In this document: in pieces, positions 23,910 to 31,183 of the stretch
Numbering within the stretch: position 1 is the first letter of the stretch
Layout: the number at the start of each line of letters is the position of its first letter
Assembly (NCBI GenBank): GCA_024640825.1
Contig: JAHEEG010000001.1
Span: 1-34,883 of the forward strand
From: Gammaproteobacteria bacterium
Lineage (GTDB): Bacteria; Pseudomonadota; Gammaproteobacteria; Pseudomonadales; Azotimanducaceae
DNA: 34,883 nt
Direction of reading: 5' to 3'
Translations under genes and position numbers: made by a program
The notes under the pieces: generated by a model
Databases searched by the model: none
Seen by the model: only the letters and a program-made list of their open reading frames with translations
What the model was told of the DNA's origin: nothing

Positions 23910-25349
23910 TTGGCACATCGGCTGCTTGCGGCTTTTCTCATCGCGATGACCCTGGGGGCCCTCAACCTCAGCCTGACCCGCTGTTCCGACCCGGTGATCA
24001 AAAGCGCCAGCGGATTGGCCGGCGAGCGCTGGTATCGGTTGATGCTCAACGACCAGCAGGTCGGATTCATGCACACCGACGGGTACAAGCACCCGCTCGG
24101 CGACTGGGTGTTCAAAAGCGATCTACGGTTCGTTCTGACACCGGGTAATCCGGTCAGAATCGAGGAAACTCTGATCTTCGGTGCCTACCCGCCCTATTCG
24201 CTGCGCCGGGCCGAGCAGTGGCACAAGCGGCCCGGGGTTGCGGCAGGAACCCTGATTCGCAGCAGCGGCGATGGCTACGAAACCGCAAGGGTTCAGCGGC
24301 GGCACAAAGCGGGCTCGTTCAAATCGTCCGCCGACACGTCACTATCCGCCGAATTGAACTGGCATGCGGCGAACTGGGCGTATGATATGGGCGAATATCT
24401 GGCGTTCGAATCCTGGCTGCTGGGCAACCAGCCGCAGCCGGGAGCGACGAGAGTGGTCTCGACGCTGGACTTCAGTCGCGGTCAGGTGGTACCCCGGGTG
24501 TTCCGCGTCGAAGCCCGCAACCGTACTGGATATGTCGTGGAGCACGCCTCACCCATGGACCCTTCGAGCATCCAACTGGACGACGCCATGGCACCGGTCA
24601 CCATGACAATTTCCGGCCTGTTCGAGTTGCAGCGGGTGTCAGCTGAAGTAGCGCTGGCGCCGAGAACGGTTTTGCAGGCCGCCAGCTATTTCGTCCCAGT
24701 CGATCGGCCTCTACCGGATCACCAAAACATCAGCGCGCTGGCGCTGGAAATCGAAGGCCAGATTTCGCCCGGTGACCTCTGGCCGGATCTGCTGGCAGAG
24801 GACGGACGCACGCTGCGGCTGGGCGCCAATCCCTTATCAGGCAACAACCAGCGACGTAGCGCGCTGCAGGAAACCTCCGCATTTCCGATCTCGGACACGC
24901 GTATCCGGGTCCTGGCACGTCGAGCTGTGGGCGTCGCCACCCGGCCAGCGGATCAGGTCACCGCCCTAACCAGTTTCGTTCATGACTATGTGGAATACGT
25001 CGAGGCCGGGAATTCCACCCATGTGCTTGCCCTGCTGGATGATCCGCGCGGCGACTGCAGTGAATATGCCGACCTCCTCACCACGCTGGCCCGCAGCCTG
25101 GATATTCCCAGCCGTACCGTTTTCGGCCTGGCCTATGCTGACCTGACGCCACCGGCATTCCGTTTTCATGCCTGGAACGAAGTTTTCGTAGACGGCGCAT
25201 GGCGATCAGTGGATCCAACCTGGAACCAACTGCAGGTCGACGCCACTCACATCCCCCTTCCGGATAACACCGCGACCGCGCTGCGGCTGCTCACCGGCAG
25301 CGGCGGGCTTAGCTTCGTGGTGCGGGAAGTGCGTTACCGCGACGGGTAA
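23910..25349 (+). CDS. Transglutaminase-like domain protein
   Basis: A 479-aa envelope protein with a C-terminal transglutaminase/papain-like domain. The N-terminus is a signal peptide or anchor (LLAAFLIAMTLGALNLSL). The long middle part begins WYRLMLNDQQVGFMH, a motif often seen ahead of bacterial transglutaminase-like domains, and has no other recognised domain. The catalytic triad is visible as Cys383 in DPRGDCSEYADLL, His420 in FRFHAWNEVFV and Asp435 in WRSVDPTWNQ. Such domains may act as proteases or amidases on cell-wall or surface proteins; the substrate is unknown. The start is TTG 23910, the first plausible start before the hydrophobic segment; ATG 23946 is an alternative but would cut into it. 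The end lies 3 bp from convergent tesB. Confidence 0.87.
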   Translation: MAHRLLAAFLIAMTLGALNLSLTRCSDPVIKSASGLAGERWYRLMLNDQQVGFMHTDGYKHPLGDWVFKSDLRFVLTPGNPVRIEETLIFGAYPPYSLRRAEQWHKRPGVAAGTLIRSSGDGYETARVQRRHKAGSFKSSADTSLSAELNWHAANWAYDMGEYLAFESWLLGNQPQPGATRVVSTLDFSRGQVVPRVFRVEARNRTGYVVEHASPMDPSSIQLDDAMAPVTMTISGLFELQRVSAEVALAPRTVLQAASYFVPVDRPLPDHQNISALALEIEGQISPGDLWPDLLAEDGRTLRLGANPLSGNNQRRSALQETSAFPISDTRIRVLARRAVGVATRPADQVTALTSFVHDYVEYVEAGNSTHVLALLDDPRGDCSEYADLLTTLARSLDIPSRTVFGLAYADLTPPAFRFHAWNEVFVDGAWRSVDPTWNQLQVDATHIPLPDNTATALRLLTGSGGLSFVVREVRYRDG

Positions 25350-25352
25350 GGC

Positions 25353-26237
25353 TCAGCCCGCGGCATTCCGCAAACGCAGCAGCCCCTCCTGGGAAACGGA
25401 AGCGACCAGCGTACCATCGCGCGCGAACACTTCAGCATGAACCAGGCCCAGGGCGCCTTCCGCCATGCTGGTACGCCGGTGAAAAAGCAGCCAGTCGTCC
25501 GTGGTTACGGGTCGGTGGATCCACAGCGCGTGGTCCAGACTCGCCAACTGCAGCTCGCTACGGGAGACCGACTCGCCGTGGGGCAGCGCCGCAGTGGAAA
25601 CCAGTCCCATATCTGACGCATAGGCCAGCAGACACCGATCGAGGCCGAAATCGTCTGCCGAAACCGGCCGGCAAAATCGAATCCAGACCGGATTCCAGGA
25701 CCGATTCTGTCGCCACGCGCTGCTTCCCAGGGGAAATACCGAGCGCATCTCGAAGGGCCGAACCCGACCCGCCAGGGGGCTGAGACCTGGGTCGAGCTCC
25801 TTCAGGCGCTGAACCACCGAGACGTCGTCTTCGAGTTCTTCCGGAAGAGGAACGTTGGGCATGGAATCGGCATGTTCGAATCCCGCCTCTTCGACCTGAA
25901 AGGACGCGCTCATGCTGAAGATGGCCTCACCCTGCTGAATTGCCACAACCCGGCGGGTCGTGAAGCTGCGGCCATCGCGAATACGATCCACTTCATAGAG
26001 GACCGGCAGCGAGGCATTACCAGCACGGATGAAATAGGCATGCAGAGCGTGAGCCTGTCTGTCGTCCACGGTCTGGTACGCGGCGCGCAGGCTCTGGGCG
26101 AGGACCTGACCGCCGAACAGCCGGAAATCACCGCGCACTTCATTGCTGCCCCGATAAAGGTTCTGCTCGATAGGCTCGAGTTGCAGGATCTCAAGCAGGC
26201 GGTCAGCCCGTTCCTGCTGCTGGGTGGGTGCTTCCAT
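25353..26237 (-). CDS. tesB: Acyl-CoA thioesterase II
   Basis: Double hot-dog thioesterase that hydrolyses acyl-CoAs to free fatty acid and CoA in the cytoplasm; 294 aa from the chosen start, against about 286 for E. coli TesB. The first hot dog contains FRLFGGQVLAQSLRAAYQTV and ALHAYFIRAGN, the second CLLAYASDMGLVST, LASLDHALWIHRP and LVASVSQEGLLR. The catalytic Asp and Gln of TesB are conserved (YASDMG, SVSQEG). The Thr of the E. coli triad corresponds to Ser in LASLDH, a conservative change. ATG 26237 is chosen because MEAPTQQQERADRLLEILQL lines up with the start of homologues. Longer starts to 26291 exist in frame. Confidence 0.93.
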   Translation of the reverse strand: MEAPTQQQERADRLLEILQLEPIEQNLYRGSNEVRGDFRLFGGQVLAQSLRAAYQTVDDRQAHALHAYFIRAGNASLPVLYEVDRIRDGRSFTTRRVVAIQQGEAIFSMSASFQVEEAGFEHADSMPNVPLPEELEDDVSVVQRLKELDPGLSPLAGRVRPFEMRSVFPLGSSAWRQNRSWNPVWIRFCRPVSADDFGLDRCLLAYASDMGLVSTAALPHGESVSRSELQLASLDHALWIHRPVTTDDWLLFHRRTSMAEGALGLVHAEVFARDGTLVASVSQEGLLRLRNAAG

Positions 26238-26483
26238 GGTTAATATCTTACCCCGCATCCCGTCGCGCATGGGCGTCGCAGCGAACCCCAATTTGAAGAT
26301 CTAAGGAACCTCTGATTAATCCTCGAAAGCCCAGAGTTTCTCGCGCTTGCGCTGCCAAGGCGCCTGAATTCGTTCTCATCGCTGCCTGCGAGGACGCGAC
26401 GATCCGCGCGCCATCGAGCAGTTCTCCTGGAGCTATGACGCCATGGTCGGCTTGACGCTCACAGACCGGGCAGACCCTCCGGG
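26238..26483. other. Intergenic stretch with possible mobile-element end and gene debris
   Basis: The 246 bases between two minus-strand genes include GGAACCTCTGATTAATC at about 26305, which resembles the terminal inverted repeat of some IS5-family elements, but no matching partner end is in the window. A plus frame ending at the stop near 26484-26486 contains RAIEQFSWSYDAMV, similar to the C-terminal tail of some GT4 glycosyltransferases. It lacks a start and body. Both readings are weak and by eye. Confidence 0.25.
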
Positions 26484-27479
26484 CTAAAGCGTGCGACGCA
26501 ACCCCGAATAGCCCGGGTGGGGATCGAGATACGCCTGATGCAGCACGTATTCATCAGGATGGCGTCGAAGGTGATGCTTTAGCAGCGTGATTGGGGCCAT
26601 CAACGGAAGCTCTCCCTTGCGATAAGCGTCGATGAGCTGAGCGAGTTCCTGACGCGTTGGCCCATCGAGCTGCTTTTTCAGATAACCCTGCAGGTGAGAC
26701 AGCACGTTGGCATGCCCCGACCGGGCCGCGGGACGGCTGAGCCCCGCCATGAGAACGCCGAGATACGTGGCAGCGCGCGCATCGAACCCTGACTTCAGGT
26801 TGCTCAGCAGGCGCCCGGCCTCCTGATAGTGAGGGACGCTGTGGGCCATGAGCAGATACTTGTACCGGCTGTGAAAGGCTATCAATCGGGCCGGCGTAAG
26901 ACCAACAGACTCGGTCTTCTTCCAGTGCGCGTAGGTAAAAACCCGGCAGGCGAAATTTTCTCTCAGTACCGGATCCTGCAGACGACCGCTCTCCTCCACC
27001 GGCAGCGCTGGAAGGGCTTCCACCACGGCGGCCGCATAGATACCACGACCCCTTGACACAGGCGCGCCGGTTACTCGCCCATCTTCGTGGGGGTATACCT
27101 TGACGCGGTAGAGGCCACAGCTGGGGGAGTTTTTCATGAACACGTAACCCATGACGTCGCCCCCAAGGTCACCAAGAGCGGTGGCCTGCTCGCGCCCGAA
27201 CCCTGCCAGCTTTGCCGTTACGTTCACGCCTGAATCCTTGACGCCAACAGCCTGGGGAGCCCGAACATCACCCACCAGCCGGATGGGATCACGCGGGGTG
27301 CCCATGCCTATCGCCATCTCGGGACAGATACCACGATACTGAAAGAGCCCGTGCAGCAGATCGTGGGGGAACGAAGACCGAGCGCCGCTGCCGTCATAGC
27401 GCACTTCCCTCCCGAGCAGGCACTCACTGATTGCTATGCACAGCGGCGGTTCGGGCCGGTTCGGCAGGTCGTCAGCCAC
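26484..27479 (-). CDS. DUF523 (TudS-like) - DUF1722 (YbgA) fusion protein
   Basis: Two-domain protein of 331 aa. The N-terminal DUF523 domain has three conserved Cys residues: Cys20 in SECLLGREVRYDG, Cys52 in YRGICPEMAIG and Cys121 in MKNSPSCGLYRVKVY. In the related thiouracil desulfurase TudS these bind a [4Fe-4S] cluster, so a desulfurase-type role is plausible. The C-terminal DUF1722/YbgA domain shows FHSRYKYLLMAHSVPHYQEAG and HANVLSHLQGYLKKQL and has no settled function. The fused architecture is common in proteobacteria. The start is GTG 27479, with the preceding stop overlapping it (GTGGCTGA); a longer reading would lie wholly over the acyl-CoA dehydrogenase gene with low-complexity sequence. 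Coupling to the two dehydrogenase subunits is unusual. Confidence 0.88.
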   Translation of the reverse strand: MADDLPNRPEPPLCIAISECLLGREVRYDGSGARSSFPHDLLHGLFQYRGICPEMAIGMGTPRDPIRLVGDVRAPQAVGVKDSGVNVTAKLAGFGREQATALGDLGGDVMGYVFMKNSPSCGLYRVKVYPHEDGRVTGAPVSRGRGIYAAAVVEALPALPVEESGRLQDPVLRENFACRVFTYAHWKKTESVGLTPARLIAFHSRYKYLLMAHSVPHYQEAGRLLSNLKSGFDARAATYLGVLMAGLSRPAARSGHANVLSHLQGYLKKQLDGPTRQELAQLIDAYRKGELPLMAPITLLKHHLRRHPDEYVLHQAYLDPHPGYSGLRRTL

Positions 27480-28428
27480 GCGTCGCCAGAAAATCCCAGA
27501 CCTTCTCAGCGCCGATTCCGGCAAGATGACGTCCGAGCCGCTCCTGCCAGAACGCCTCGTTGCCGTATTCGTCCCGCCAGGCCCAGACCCGCCGGGTGAA
27601 GTGATGCAGCTGATGCTCGTGGGTGAAACCCATCGCCCCGTGGACCTGATGGGCACTTTCCGCGACGATGCCTGCCGCTTCCCCGACGCGGGCTTTCGCC
27701 GCGGCTACTTCCAGAGCAAAGCGATCACCCTCCAGCGCGTCGATGGCAGCATCGGCAGCCCGGCTGGCTGCCGCCACTTCCCCTGCAACAATCGCCAGAT
27801 TGTGCTGTATCGCCTGAAACTTGGAGATGGGGCGGCCGAACTGTTCCCGCTCGTTCGCATACTGCAGCGACAGCTCGAGAATACGTTCCAAGCATCCAGC
27901 CATCGACGCCACGCGGCCCAGCGCGAGCATTTCGAAAGCGGGCTCGTTGAGCCCGAGCGGCTGAGCACCCGCCATAACCGGGAGGCCGTCTCGAGATTCA
28001 GCGGCAACGTTGCGTGCCGTTCCGATCTCCTCGACCGATACTGAGGTTGACACCCCGTCAGCGCCTTCCCAGTCGATACCAAGTGCCCGCTTGGCATTTC
28101 CAGCCCAGGGAACATCGGCAATACGATCCCCTTCGAGACGGCCAATCACGGCCAGCTCGGCGGAGCTCTGCAGCCAGCGGTTGGCGAGCAGGATCTCCAC
28201 CATGGGCAGCGGCAGAGCGTGCCTGCCCGCAACACGAATTACGGCGAACGCATCCTTGAGATCAACCCCGCTGTCCGCCATGGCAAGCTCATGAAACCCG
28301 TTCTCCCGAACGACATTCCAAAGGCGTTCGGGGAATTCACCGCGTTCAGCCGCATCAAGCACAGCCTTGTCGCAATGGTCGGAGAAGATCCGTTCCGCGG
28401 TATCGATCAGCAGCTGTCGTGTATCCAT
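27472..28428 (-). CDS. Acyl-CoA dehydrogenase family protein, small subunit type
   Basis: A 318-aa acyl-CoA dehydrogenase homologue with a shortened middle domain, as in the smaller subunit of heteromeric dehydrogenases such as the ChsE1/ChsE2 type. The C-terminal helical domain is clear: ERILELSLQYANEREQFGRP, FQAIQHNLA and HQVHGAMGFTHEHQLHHF. The last of these is the FAD-adenosine contact loop of the partner. The flavin-binding mid-domain motif (TEPxxGSD) is missing, so it probably works only with the large subunit encoded immediately upstream. Its ATG overlaps the large subunit stop by one base (TGATG), supporting equimolar production. Its own stop lies within the start of the DUF523-DUF1722 gene. 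Confidence 0.9.
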   Translation of the reverse strand: MDTRQLLIDTAERIFSDHCDKAVLDAAERGEFPERLWNVVRENGFHELAMADSGVDLKDAFAVIRVAGRHALPLPMVEILLANRWLQSSAELAVIGRLEGDRIADVPWAGNAKRALGIDWEGADGVSTSVSVEEIGTARNVAAESRDGLPVMAGAQPLGLNEPAFEMLALGRVASMAGCLERILELSLQYANEREQFGRPISKFQAIQHNLAIVAGEVAAASRAADAAIDALEGDRFALEVAAAKARVGEAAGIVAESAHQVHGAMGFTHEHQLHHFTRRVWAWRDEYGNEAFWQERLGRHLAGIGAEKVWDFLATRG

Positions 28429-29579
28429 CAGCGCAACCCCAAGCCGCGGGCGATGACTCCACGCAGAATTTCACGAGTGCCTCCACGAATGGTGAACGCC
28501 GGCGACAGCAGCAGCGTGTCGGCGAACGTCTGGCGGAACCGCCGGTGTTCCGCACCCGGACCGGTGGGAACGGCGAGCCGGGCGACCTCGGGCAGCAGCT
28601 TCTCGAAATCGTTGCCAAGCCCTTTTACCAGCGCCGCTTCCACTTCCGGGCTTTGCCCGTCTTCCAGCATGCCAGCCACAGAAATGGACATCCTGCGCAG
28701 GGCCATGAGGTGGGCGGCAATGCGGCCGATGGCGGCAGCAAGCTGCGGCTCGGGGGCTTCCCCAGCGGCCCGGACCAGCTCCACAAAAACCCGGAAGGCG
28801 GACAGAAACCGCTCGGGACCGGCGCGCTCGTAAGCCAGCTCGCTGGTGACCTGCTGCCAGCCGTTGCCCGGCTCGCCGACAATCCGATCTTCCGGCACTA
28901 GCACATCTTCGAACACCACTTCGTTGAAATCCTCACTGCCGGCGATGTTCCTGATGGGCCTTATCCGCGCGCCATCGTTCTTCAGGTCGACGATGATCTG
29001 AGAAAGTCCCGCGTGACGATTGTCCGACGGTGCATCGGTTCGCACCAGGGTAATCATATAGTGATTACGGTGTGCTTCACTGGTCCACAGTTTGGTCCCG
29101 TTGATGAGCCAGCCGTCTCCCGTACGCTTCGCCGTCGTGCGCACGGAAGCGAGATCCGACCCGGTATTGGGCTCGCTCATGCCGATGGAAAAATAGCTCT
29201 CGCCGCGGGCGATGGGGGGCACGTAGGCCTCCCGCTGAGCATCGGTCCCAAAACGCAGCAGCAGCGGCCCGCTCTGCCGATCGGCAATCCAATGCGCGCT
29301 GACCGGAGCGCCCGCCGCGAGCAGTTCCTCCGTCACCACGTAGCGCTCAAAAAAGGATCGCTCCGCACCACCGTACTGTTTGGGCCAGGTCATGCCGATC
29401 CAGCCGCGGGCGCCCAGCTTGCGGGAAAAAGCAGGATCGTGGCCGGTTCCAAAATCCGAATTCGGGCGGGCTAGATGCTCAGATTCTGCCGCCAGGAATT
29501 CGCGCACTTCAGCGCGCAGGGCCGGACTGTCTTCCGGCAGACTGATTCGATCAAACTGCAACACGAATCGCACCACCAT
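28428..29579 (-). CDS. Acyl-CoA dehydrogenase family protein, large subunit type
   Basis: A 383-aa acyl-CoA dehydrogenase. The N-terminal helices (LPEDSPALRAEVREFLAAES), GWIGMTWPKQYGG, the flavin motif IGMSEPNTGSDLASV and INGTKLWTSEAH are all standard. The C-terminal site reads TIRGGTREILRG, with Gly where the usual YEGT Glu would be. A Glu in TSELAYERAG occupies the alternative position seen in isovaleryl-CoA dehydrogenase-like enzymes. With the small subunit downstream it likely forms a heteromer such as those acting on bulky or side-chain acyl-CoAs (steroid side-chain or branched substrates). That substrate class is inferred from family behaviour. The ATG start lies a few codons before the conserved region; nearby in-frame GTG codons are alternatives. 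It is the first gene of a three-gene unit. Confidence 0.92.
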   Translation of the reverse strand: MVVRFVLQFDRISLPEDSPALRAEVREFLAAESEHLARPNSDFGTGHDPAFSRKLGARGWIGMTWPKQYGGAERSFFERYVVTEELLAAGAPVSAHWIADRQSGPLLLRFGTDAQREAYVPPIARGESYFSIGMSEPNTGSDLASVRTTAKRTGDGWLINGTKLWTSEAHRNHYMITLVRTDAPSDNRHAGLSQIIVDLKNDGARIRPIRNIAGSEDFNEVVFEDVLVPEDRIVGEPGNGWQQVTSELAYERAGPERFLSAFRVFVELVRAAGEAPEPQLAAAIGRIAAHLMALRRMSISVAGMLEDGQSPEVEAALVKGLGNDFEKLLPEVARLAVPTGPGAEHRRFRQTFADTLLLSPAFTIRGGTREILRGVIARGLGLR

Positions 29580-29725
29580 TCAGCGAGGGGAAGGCTAAGT
29601 TACTGAGAGCTTTCAGGCTTTGCAAATGAATGGATGTAAGGTCGGGACAGAATAAGGCGCGATCCGCATTGAGACCCCGGCCCCGCCTTCGTACACTGTA
29701 TCCAAATCATCAGCGGGTGACCGTC

Positions 29726-30274
29726 ATGAGTCAAAAACCAACCTATCTTGGACTACTCAACGCCATTGCGGTGGGGGAGGCTCGAGGCTACGCCCTGCTG
29801 AGCGCCTGGAGAGACGCAACCGGCGATACAAATCTGGCCGAGGTTCTGAACGTCGTGGCTATTCGCGAGCAGGAGCATTCGGCCGCTTTTACGAAAAGAC
29901 TGTGCGAGTTAGGTTTCTCGGTTCGAGAGAAACCCAGCAAACAGTACGAGGAGAACCTGCGGCTGGCGGCATCCGACGCCTCCGACGTAGAGAAATTTCA
30001 ACGCGTTCTGGGCTACCGGCCGGAAGACTCAGAATCCGCCGAGAAAGTTGACGACCCTCTCGCAGAGGTATTTTCGGATCGCACAATCGACCCGCAGACG
30101 GGGGGCCTGCTGGGGCGTTTCGTGGCCGAAGAACGTGACAGCGAACGACGCCTGCGGAGCGCGCTGGCCGCGTTCTGCAGAGATACGCCCGCCGACCCGG
30201 TACTGCAGGACATCGCCACGCGCCTGGACCGACTCTCTGCGACCCTGGAAGACCTCAAGAAGCTGCGCGCCTGA
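29726..30274 (+). CDS. Ferritin-like domain protein
   Basis: A 182-aa soluble, mostly helical protein. The first helices carry LLNAIAVGEARGYALLSAW and VVAIREQEHSAAFTKRL, an ExxH-like pattern at ferritin/rubrerythrin spacing, and a later helix reads RFVAEERDSERRLRSALAAF. This suggests a four-helix ferritin-like domain. The full diiron ligand set is not clear to me, so metal binding is uncertain. The middle (residues 75-115) is charged and variable, and the C-terminus is a short amphipathic helix. ATG 29726 is chosen over an earlier in-frame ATG at 29630 because the upstream translation is basic and featureless. A GGGTG lies about 8 nt upstream. The next gene begins 9 nt after its stop, so the two are probably co-transcribed. 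Confidence 0.75.
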   Translation: MSQKPTYLGLLNAIAVGEARGYALLSAWRDATGDTNLAEVLNVVAIREQEHSAAFTKRLCELGFSVREKPSKQYEENLRLAASDASDVEKFQRVLGYRPEDSESAEKVDDPLAEVFSDRTIDPQTGGLLGRFVAEERDSERRLRSALAAFCRDTPADPVLQDIATRLDRLSATLEDLKKLRA

Positions 30275-30283
30275 CATCGGGAA

Positions 30284-30724
30284 GTGGTCGACCGGATTCC
30301 AGAAGCCGAATTACGCGCCCGCTTCCAGCCCATGCTGGACGATCTGGTTGAGCGCTCCCAGGTCGTCGAGCGCTTTATCGACAAAGACGTCTACCGCATT
30401 CTGCTGACCACCGTCTGGGCCAACGTCGTGCTGAATCCCGACGAAGCCGGGCTGACGCCGGAGGATCTGGAACCCCTTCACAGTCTGATCAACGAGCACA
30501 TCTCCGGGGTGCTGGGGCAAGATCAGGATCTGAAGGCCTGCTTCCGCTATCTCAACAGCAAGCCCGGCGAGCAGGCCATGAAGACGGCGCGCCTGACCCA
30601 GAACCACAAGGACCTGCTGCTCTACCTGGCCTCCGTGATTCTCGATCCCGAAGGGCACAAGCGCTGGATGGAAGACATCGTCAAAGATTCGCTCAACGAT
30701 CGCCCCACTCACCCAAGAGGTTGA
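30284..30724 (+). CDS. Hypothetical helical protein
   Basis: A 146-aa predicted soluble protein that I do not recognise. It is rich in charged residues and reads as mostly alpha-helical (ELRARFQPMLDDLVERSQVV, HSLINEHISGVLGQ, LTQNHKDLLLYLASVILD). It has no signal peptide, membrane segment or metal motif; the sole Cys is in KACFRYL. Translation appears to start at GTG 30284, with a weak GGGA upstream, 9 nt after the ferritin-like gene, which suggests the two act together. Its 3' end overlaps the 3' end of convergent yjbQ by 32 bp. Coding-like codon use and an open frame that fills the gap support a real gene. Confidence 0.7.
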   Translation: MVDRIPEAELRARFQPMLDDLVERSQVVERFIDKDVYRILLTTVWANVVLNPDEAGLTPEDLEPLHSLINEHISGVLGQDQDLKACFRYLNSKPGEQAMKTARLTQNHKDLLLYLASVILDPEGHKRWMEDIVKDSLNDRPTHPRG

Positions 30725-31115
30725 CGACGATTTCCCGTTCGCCCGGTCGATGGCGGTGCTCCCAGAGATAAAGACCCTGCCAGGTTCCCAGGGCCAACCG
30801 TCCGCTTAACAGCGGTATGCCAAGACTGGTGGCGGTCAGCGCGCTTTTGATGTGCGCAGGCATGTCATCGGGCCCTTCTGCAGTGTGGGTATAAAGATCG
30901 TCCTGCTCGGGTACCAGCCGGCCCAGCCAGTTTTCCAGGTCGCGCTGAACGCTCGGATCGGCATTCTCCTGGATCAGCAGGCTGGCTGATGTGTGCCGCA
31001 CAAAAACTGTGACAAGCCCCTCAGTCACACCGGAACTCACCACAGTTTCAGCAACTTTGTGCGTGATGTCATAGAGCCCCTGGCCAGCTACGGATATCTT
31101 CAGCCTGTAGTTCAT
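30693..31115 (-). CDS. yjbQ: YjbQ / UPF0047 family protein
   Basis: A 140-aa protein of the UPF0047/YjbQ family, matching the usual length (E. coli YjbQ about 138). The core motifs are near identical to the family: VRHTSASLLIQENADPSVQ, YTHTAEGPDDMPAHIKSAL and GRLALGTWQGLYLWEHR. These hold the conserved His, Asp and Glu residues that form the pocket. E. coli YjbQ has been reported to have weak thiamine-phosphate synthase activity; the physiological role is unsettled. ATG 31115 starts the protein as in homologues (MNYRLKISV); the frame stays open further upstream to 31304, but that would overlap the divergent receptor gene. Confidence 0.92.
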   Translation of the reverse strand: MNYRLKISVAGQGLYDITHKVAETVVSSGVTEGLVTVFVRHTSASLLIQENADPSVQRDLENWLGRLVPEQDDLYTHTAEGPDDMPAHIKSALTATSLGIPLLSGRLALGTWQGLYLWEHRHRPGEREIVVNLLGEWGDR

Positions 31116-31183
31116 GGATGACACTTCCCCAGCCTTTGGGCCCAGCATAGCCAGAGCCCATCGCGAGGAACAAGAGTAAGCAG

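Noticed and set aside
27480-27656. Extended N-terminus of the DUF523-DUF1722 protein
   Set aside because: Lies entirely over the small dehydrogenase gene and encodes Ser/Gly/Arg-rich shadow sequence; the GTG overlapping the stop is the natural start.
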